This document shows, piece by piece, positions 23,780 to 24,513 of a DNA stretch of 24,513 bases (positions are counted from its first letter, which is position 1; each line of letters starts with the position of its first letter). The translations under genes and the position numbers were made by a program. The DNA lies in NCBI GenBank assembly GCA_049965795.1, contig JBMFVW010000026.1, forward strand, positions 1 to 24,513, written 5' to 3'. The DNA comes from Acidulodesulfobacterium_A sp049965795. GTDB lineage: Bacteria; SZUA-79; Acidulodesulfobacterales; Acidulodesulfobacteraceae. The notes below the pieces were generated by a model. It was not told where the DNA came from and did no database searches. It saw only the letters and a list, made by a program, of their open reading frames with translations.

Positions 23780-24513
23780 TCAGCATATATCTTTTCCGTA
23801 TAAACTTATGGCGTCAAGTTTAGGAAAGATATTATCTTTGCTTGAAATATCGTTAAACCAGACGCTGTCCATAGGTTCTTCGCCTAAAGCCATCAAAATG
23901 CAACGTTTTGCCCTGACTAAATGGGCTTTGACTCTTCTTTCCGCATAACTGACGGCTTGTCCGGTAGTCAGCATGAAAGGCCAGTCGCTGGATTGCGCAA
24001 GTATCAGCTCCCTTGCGCCCTGGTTTAATACTTCGGGATATTTTACACGATTAATACCGTTTTTGCAAATATCTATAAGAACGGATGCAACGTCGGACAA
24101 AAAAGGCTGTATAACGTCGTTTTTTCCGTTAAGCCAAACCTCGGCATAACCGCCGCCTCCCCATGACGAAGTTGCCGGCTGCGCTATAAAAACGCCGTTT
24201 TTTGCATTATTTCTATTGATGTTTTCTACTAATTTAAGATAAGACTTTTCGTCGTCGTATTTTTTTAAAAGACCGTTTAGTTTTAAAATTGTTTCATCTG
24301 CTATATCTATTGCTTTTGCAGATTTTACGAATCCGTTTTCGTTAATTCTTCTAAAAACAGCTTCAAGCCACCAAGGTCCTTCAAACCACCAGTGTCCGAA
24401 AAGTTCCGCATCATACATAGAAGTCACCACCGGTTCATCTATATAATTTTTTAAATACCGAGTCTGCAGTTCCCTGTGATAGACAAACTGTGCGCCGTGT
24501 TCGTATGCTTTGC
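23780..24513 (-). CDS. GH57 1,4-alpha-glucan branching enzyme (5' part missing)
   Basis: The reading frame stays open to the right edge, so the N-terminus, including the GH57 nucleophile Glu, is outside the window. The visible 243 or so residues include SMYDAELFGHWWFEGPWWLE, which holds the acid/base Asp and matches the DxELFGHWW motif of GH57 branching enzymes such as TK1436. They continue into the helical C-terminal domain (DUF1957-type) with ATSSWGGGGYAEVWLN and a Q-S-S-D-W-P-F motif. The enzyme makes alpha-1,6 branches in glycogen. A GTG at 24430 could be mistaken for a start, but the homology runs through it upstream (for example YEHGAQFVYHRELQTRYL), so it is internal. It is the first visible gene of the glycogen cluster. 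Confidence 0.93.
   Translation of the reverse strand, partial: KAYEHGAQFVYHRELQTRYLKNYIDEPVVTSMYDAELFGHWWFEGPWWLEAVFRRINENGFVKSAKAIDIADETILKLNGLLKKYDDEKSYLKLVENINRNNAKNGVFIAQPATSSWGGGGYAEVWLNGKNDVIQPFLSDVASVLIDICKNGINRVKYPEVLNQGARELILAQSSDWPFMLTTGQAVSYAERRVKAHLVRAKRCILMALGEEPMDSVWFNDISSKDNIFPKLDAISLYGKDIC

Noticed and set aside
24428..24430. GTG as the start of the right-most GH57 gene
   Set aside because: The frame is open to the window edge and upstream residues continue the branching-enzyme homology, with the catalytic DAELFGHWW motif following directly. The true start is outside the window.

Overview
The window is about 24.5 kb of AT-rich bacterial DNA. Every gene I can support lies on the minus strand, so transcription runs from high to low coordinates. 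Genes are packed tightly. The longest gaps are 8090-8316 (227 bases), 9532-9728 (197), 14955-15080 (126), 19634-19753 (120) and 1974-2089 (116); no gene-free stretch exceeds 300 bases. There are no rRNA or tRNA genes, no CRISPR array and no recognisable transposase gene. The set secA-argJ, acn-nadK-recN-N-acetylglutamate synthase, pmbA and a PPDK regulator, together with an O-antigen-ligase-type protein, suggests a Gram-negative, low-GC lineage of the old Deltaproteobacteria type. An Acidulodesulfobacterales-like organism would fit, but that placement is inference.

Layout in transcription order from the right edge. (1) 24513-17981 is a glycogen / alpha-glucan cluster: a GH57 branching enzyme (5' end cut by the window), a second GH57 amylase/pullulanase-like enzyme, a third GH57 enzyme of the 4-alpha-glucanotransferase type, and the glycogen synthase GlgA. 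(2) 17939-15081 is a surface-polysaccharide pair: an O-antigen ligase/polymerase and a polyprenyl-phosphate sugar transferase. (3) 14954-9729 holds Aquifex-type aconitase, NAD kinase, RecN and a short-form N-acetylglutamate synthase with a degenerate acetyl-CoA loop. (4) 9531-8317 holds a rhodanese and the pyruvate, phosphate dikinase regulatory protein. (5) 8089-2090 holds PmbA/TldE, SecA, ArgJ and a NodB-type polysaccharide deacetylase. (6) 1973-1 is the start of a type III-B CRISPR effector operon: cas6, cmr1 and the first 17 codons of what is probably cmr2/cas10, behind its own sigma-70-like promoter. Cas6 would process crRNA, and the Cmr proteins would form the RNA-guided interference complex.

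The least expected signal is a small family of structured intergenic repeats. Two elements of about 90 bases (8174-8264 and 9576-9663) fold into long hairpins with arms built on GGAAAAGGTGTCAGATT. Their inner stems differ in sequence but remain paired in each copy. The outward face of each left arm also places a CTGACA/CTGACG box 16-17 bases from a -10-like box ahead of the next gene (pmbA, rhodanese), so the repeats may act as portable promoter parts. A linked module, CTATTGCAGGATTA, occurs three times (8286, 15048, 19743), each time at the 3' end of a gene. These look like MITE/REP-type elements, but no mobilising enzyme is present here.
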